Shown in pieces: positions 59,940 through 64,000 of a stretch of DNA of 64,000 bases. Position 1 is the first letter of the stretch. Each line of letters opens with the position of its first letter. Source of the DNA: Motiliproteus coralliicola. Its GTDB lineage: Bacteria > Pseudomonadota > Gammaproteobacteria > Pseudomonadales > Balneatricaceae. Location of the stretch: NCBI RefSeq assembly GCF_003345655.1, contig NZ_QQOH01000004.1:62001-126000 (forward strand), given 5' to 3'. The translations under genes and the position numbers were made by a program. The notes under the pieces were generated by a model. The model saw only the letters and a list, made by a program, of their open reading frames with translations. It made no database searches and was not told the DNA's origin.

Positions 59940-60728
59940 GTGGTTAAAATTCTAGCGGTGACCAATCAAAAAGGCGGGGTCGGCAAGACCACCTCCTGCG
60001 TCAATCTGGCGGCATCGCTGGCGGCCACCAAGCGTCGCGTGCTGATGGTCGATCTGGACCCGCAGGGCAATGCCACCATGGGGGCCGGGGTCGACAAGCA
60101 TGGCCTGGAGCGCTCGGTCTACGACGTGTTGACCGGCCGGGTCGATACCCAGGAAGCGATCACCTCAGAAACCAGCGGCGGTTTTGACCTGCTGCCGGCC
60201 AACGGCGACCTGACCGCCGCGGAGGTTGAGCTGATCCCGGTCAAGCGTAAGGAGTTCCGGCTCAAGCAGGCGCTGAACCTGGTGCAGGACAACTACGATT
60301 ACATCCTGATCGACAGCCCGCCGTCGCTGAACATGCTGACCGTGAATGCGTTGGTGGCGGCCACCGGGGTGATCATCCCGATGCAGTGCGAGTACTATGC
60401 GCTGGAGGGCATCTCGGCGTTGATGGGCACGGTCGAGAAGATCCGTGCGGCGTTGAATCCCAGTCTGCAGGTCGAAGGGATCCTGCGAACCATGTACGAC
60501 CCGCGCAACGGGCTGACCCGTGATGTGTCGACCCAATTGCTCGACTACTTCGGCGATAAGGTCTACCGCACCGTGATTCCGCGCAATGTCCGCCTGGCCG
60601 AAGCGCCCAGTCACGGACTGCCGGCACTGCTGTACGACAAGAACTCCCGGGGAGCGGTCTCCTACCTGGCGCTGGCCGGTGAGCTGAATCGACGCTGCGC
60701 TCAGTCGCCCAATGCACTGGCCTCTTGA
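59940..60728 (+). CDS. parA: Chromosome partitioning ATPase ParA
   Basis: A 262-residue Walker-type ATPase (Soj). The deviant Walker A is TNQKGGVGKTTSCVNLAASL (lysine pair K11/K16 type), Walker A' LMVDLDPQGN and Walker B YDYILIDSPPS. GTG at 59940 is the start because AAGGAGACTTCG precedes it; a TTG ten codons upstream is rejected. It drives ParB-parS movement to the cell poles. The parS sites lie about 20 kb away in the same window. Confidence 0.96.
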   Translation: MVKILAVTNQKGGVGKTTSCVNLAASLAATKRRVLMVDLDPQGNATMGAGVDKHGLERSVYDVLTGRVDTQEAITSETSGGFDLLPANGDLTAAEVELIPVKRKEFRLKQALNLVQDNYDYILIDSPPSLNMLTVNALVAATGVIIPMQCEYYALEGISALMGTVEKIRAALNPSLQVEGILRTMYDPRNGLTRDVSTQLLDYFGDKVYRTVIPRNVRLAEAPSHGLPALLYDKNSRGAVSYLALAGELNRRCAQSPNALAS

Positions 60729-60786
60729 TCACCCAGCAAACCCTAAACGACACCCAACTGATACTGAATAAACGACGGAAACAACG

Positions 60787-61656
60787 ATGGTGAAAAAACG
60801 TGGCCTTGGTCGTGGTCTGGATGCACTGCTTGGTGGTGCACCGATGGAAGAGAGCCCGGTTGAACTGACCGCAACCGAGCCATCCGAGGCCCTGCAGGCG
60901 CTGCCGGTCGATAAGATCCAGCGTGGTATCTACCAGCCACGGCGGGATATGGACCAGGCGGCATTGGAAGAGCTGGCCAGCTCGATCCGGGCTCAGGGGG
61001 TGATTCAGCCGATCGTGGTCCGTCCGGTCGATATGGGGCGTTACGAGATCATCGCCGGTGAACGTCGCTGGCGTGCGGCGCAGATGGCCGGGTTGACCGA
61101 GATCCCCACCTGCATCCGTGAAGTACCCGATGAAGCGGCGATCGCGATGGCGCTGATCGAGAACATTCAGCGTGAAGACTTGAATCCGATCGAAGAAGCG
61201 ATGGCGTTGCAGCGGCTTATCGATGAGTTCGAGTTGACCCAGCAGAAGGTGGCCGAAGCGGTCGGTAAATCCCGCAGCGCGGTGACCAACCTGCTGCGAC
61301 TGATGAAGCTGATGCCGGAAGTGAAGCGGATGCTTGAATACGGTGATCTGGAGATGGGCCATGCCCGGGCATTGCTGGCACTGGATGGTGAAAAGCAGAT
61401 CACGGCTGCCAAAGAAGTGGTGGCACGGGGCTTGTCGGTGCGCCAGACCGAAGAGTTCGTCAAACAGTTCCAGGCCTCTCCCAAGAAGACCGAAAAACCC
61501 GAGCCCGATCCCGGCGTCGAGCAGCTGCAGCAGCGTTGGCGCGAGCTGTTGGGGATGCAGGTTCGGATCAATCACTCCGAAAAGGGCGACGGCAAGCTGA
61601 CCATCAGCTACCGCAATCTGGAAGAGGTCGAATCGATCCTCCAGAGAATGCAATAA
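60787..61656 (+). CDS. parB: Chromosome partitioning protein ParB
   Basis: A 289-residue CTP-dependent clamp (Spo0J). It opens with the ParA-interacting basic peptide (KKRGLGRGLDALLG). The nuclease-like domain shows the CTP-binding motifs including GERRWRAAQMAG and ENIQREDLNPIEEA; the helix-turn-helix is TQQKVAEAVGKSRSAVTNLLRL. The C-terminal dimer domain is present. It binds the three parS sites at 38.5-40.8 kb and spreads along DNA. Confidence 0.96.
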   Translation: MVKKRGLGRGLDALLGGAPMEESPVELTATEPSEALQALPVDKIQRGIYQPRRDMDQAALEELASSIRAQGVIQPIVVRPVDMGRYEIIAGERRWRAAQMAGLTEIPTCIREVPDEAAIAMALIENIQREDLNPIEEAMALQRLIDEFELTQQKVAEAVGKSRSAVTNLLRLMKLMPEVKRMLEYGDLEMGHARALLALDGEKQITAAKEVVARGLSVRQTEEFVKQFQASPKKTEKPEPDPGVEQLQQRWRELLGMQVRINHSEKGDGKLTISYRNLEEVESILQRMQ

Positions 61657-61721
61657 CACCAAGGTACCAAATAACCCGCAAGCCCTTATACGACCTTGGA
61701 TTAGATACCCTTAATTGGTGG

Positions 61722-61750
61722 TTGAAGCGCCTACCCTTAGCCCCTATAAT
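61722..61750 (+). promoter_or_regulatory. Promoter of the atp operon
   Basis: TTGAAG (61722-61727) and TATAAT (61745-61750) are 17 bp apart, a near-consensus sigma-70 promoter between parB and atpI. Confidence 0.75.
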
Positions 61751-61813
61751 CCGCAGTCGGTTAGGGGGGGCGAATCGCTTCAACGACGCTTATTCGGAGC
61801 AGGGTCGATACCC

Positions 61814-62236
61814 GTGGGTCAAGCTAACAACCCCAACAACAAAGGCTTAACGACCCAAAAGCAGCGTACGCAGATACGCGCTCTGATGTTGTCGCAGATT
61901 GTCCTGACGTTGATTGCTTCGGCAATCATCTGGCTAAGCGCTGGAACTGTTGCTGGATACTCGGCTTTATTGGGCGGACTGATCTACTTAATCCCCTTTA
62001 TGTATCAAGCACAGCGGGTTTTAAAGGCTGACCCGCGGACCGGCCTGCGCCAAAGTGTGCGTGAACTGTATAAAAGCGAAATATGGAAAATGGCTCTGAC
62101 CATGGTGCTGTTCGGCAGTGTGTTCAGCTTAGTAAGACCACTAGAGCCCTTTTCCTTATTTGGCGTTTTTATATTGATGCAGCTGATCTCTTGGCTGGCG
62201 CCGTTGATACAGAATCAAAAACTTTTGAAAAATTGA
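61814..62236 (+). CDS. atpI: ATP synthase subunit I
   Basis: A 140-residue membrane protein with four hydrophobic segments, matching AtpI, which helps c-ring assembly and Mg2+ supply to the synthase. Family-type stretches are GLIYLIPFMYQAQRVL and YKSEIWKMALTMVLFG. I choose GTG at 61814, with an AGGG nine bases upstream; the frame is open to 61715, but that part overlaps the promoter. It heads the atp operon. Confidence 0.85.
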   Translation: MGQANNPNNKGLTTQKQRTQIRALMLSQIVLTLIASAIIWLSAGTVAGYSALLGGLIYLIPFMYQAQRVLKADPRTGLRQSVRELYKSEIWKMALTMVLFGSVFSLVRPLEPFSLFGVFILMQLISWLAPLIQNQKLLKN

Positions 62237-62241
62237 ACTGA

Positions 62242-63111
<870 letters not shown>

Positions 63112-63123
63112 GAAGAATTGTTG

Positions 63124-63146
63124 GTGGGTCCGACGAACGGATCCAC
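63124..63146 (+). repeat. Hairpin between atpB and atpE
   Basis: GTGGGTCCG (63124-63132) pairs with CGGATCCAC (63138-63146), 9 bp with one G-U and a 5-nt loop. It is followed by an A-rich leader (63160-63207) and the strong TAGGAGA site of atpE, an arrangement that fits enhanced c-subunit translation. Confidence 0.55.
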
Positions 63147-63206
63147 CTCACTGAAGCAAGAAACTAATTCAATTAACCAAAACTTAAAAACTTAAACTCT
63201 TAATAG

Positions 63207-63452
<246 letters not shown>

Positions 63453-63506
63453 GTTAATACCTTTTAACTCACTCAAAAGTAATCAAGAGTAACGAGAGGT
63501 ATTGGC

Positions 63507-63977
63507 GTGAATATCAATGCAACCATCATTGGTCAGGCCATCGCATTTGCCTTCTTCGTCTGGTTCTGCATGAAGTATGTGTGGCCCCCGGTCACTAATG
63601 CTCTGAAAGAACGACAGAAGAAGATTGCCGAAGGCCTAGATGCAGCCGACCGCGCCTCACGTGACCTGGAACTGGCGAAAGAAAAAGCCACCCAGGCACT
63701 GCGTGAAGGCAAGGAACAAGCTGCGGCCATTATCGAGCAGGCCAATAAGCGTGCTAACCAAATTGTCGATGAAGCCAAAGAACAGGCTATCACTGAAGGC
63801 AGCCGCCTGAAGGAAGCAGCCCAGGCTGAAATCGAACAGGAAAAGAACCGTGCTAAAGAAGCGCTGCGGGCTGAAGTTGCAGCTCTGGCGATCGCTGGTG
63901 CGGAGAAGATCCTGGACAAAGAGGTAGACAGCAAGGCTAGCGCAGAACTTGTAGCAAAGCTTGCAGCGGAGCTTTAA
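63507..63977 (+). CDS. atpF: ATP synthase subunit b
   Basis: A 156-residue stator subunit: one N-terminal membrane helix ([20 protein letters not shown]) followed by a long charged coiled coil ([20 protein letters not shown] and onward) that links F0 to F1. GTG start at 63507 with GAGAGGT upstream. It precedes atpH by 15 bp. Confidence 0.97.
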   Translation: MNINATIIGQAIAFAFFVWFCMKYVWPPVTNALKERQKKIAEGLDAADRASRDLELAKEKATQALREGKEQAAAIIEQANKRANQIVDEAKEQAITEGSRLKEAAQAEIEQEKNRAKEALRAEVAALAIAGAEKILDKEVDSKASAELVAKLAAEL

Positions 63978-63992
63978 GAAGCGAGGTGAACG

Positions 63993-64000
63993 ATGGCTGA
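63993..64000 (+). CDS. atpH: ATP synthase subunit delta, first codons only
   Basis: ATGGCTGA at the window end follows GCGAGGTGAACG, a good ribosome-binding site, at the position where atpH always follows atpF. Only two codons are visible; the call is from gene order. Confidence 0.7.

Noticed and set aside
61715-61813. N-terminal extension of atpI
   Set aside because: The extension overlaps the TTGAAG-17-TATAAT promoter, so it cannot be translated from that transcript.

Overview
This 64-kb window is chromosomal DNA of a moderately GC-rich marine gammaproteobacterium. The order dprA/LysM | def-fmt-rsmB-trkA-trkH | glyQS | gmhB | gyrB-recF-dnaN-dnaA | rpmH-rnpA-yidC-mnmE | mnmG-rsmG-parA-parB-atp is the classic replication-origin neighbourhood of Pseudomonas/Oceanospirillum-type bacteria. 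A quaternary-amine ABC transporter, an acrylyl-CoA reductase and tripartite tricarboxylate transport fit a marine heterotroph. An Oceanospirillaceae-like host is my inference; I cannot name a species. I saw no tRNA, rRNA, CRISPR, prophage or intact insertion sequence.

Left part (1-21 kb, accessory metabolism): the 3' part of a divergent phosphoketolase; a class III adenylate cyclase fused to TolB-like and TPR regions; a divergent AraC regulator and MFS transporter; a betaine/choline-type ABC operon; a MerE-like orphan membrane protein; a CitA/CitB-type two-component system divergent from tctCBA; and, right after tctA, a family III CoA-transferase overlapping a citryl-CoA-lyase-like gene. The last two groups look like one regulated uptake, CoA-activation and cleavage route for a citrate-like acid. 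A LonB-type protease follows. Three non-coding repeats lie here: two elements of about 267 bp with different terminal inverted repeats but similar internal folding, and one structured interspersed repeat of about 450 bp.

Middle part (21-38 kb, housekeeping): aroE, hemF, tsaC-like, purK, purE, dprA and a LysM protein on the minus strand; def, fmt, rsmB, trkA, trkH, ybaK, a methyltransferase, glyQ, glyS and gmhB on the plus strand.

Origin region (38-64 kb): three parS sites (GTTTCACGTGAAAC) lie at 38.5, 40.4 and 40.8 kb; the first contains the GTG start of a histone-deacetylase-family gene. The parA and parB genes that act on them are at 60-61.7 kb. dnaA-dnaN-recF-gyrB runs leftward and rpmH-rnpA-yidC-mnmE rightward; yidD is absent between rnpA and yidC. 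Between mnmE and mnmG sits a small accessory island: a TetR regulator and glutathione transferase with three TTGAAC-type operators, a small secreted protein, acuI with a FadR-type regulator, and a 64-residue His-rich protein. The intergenic region before mnmG has several DnaA boxes next to an AT-rich stretch and is the best oriC candidate; a weaker cluster lies between dnaA and rpmH. The window ends in the atp operon (atpI, atpB, atpE, atpF and the first codons of atpH).
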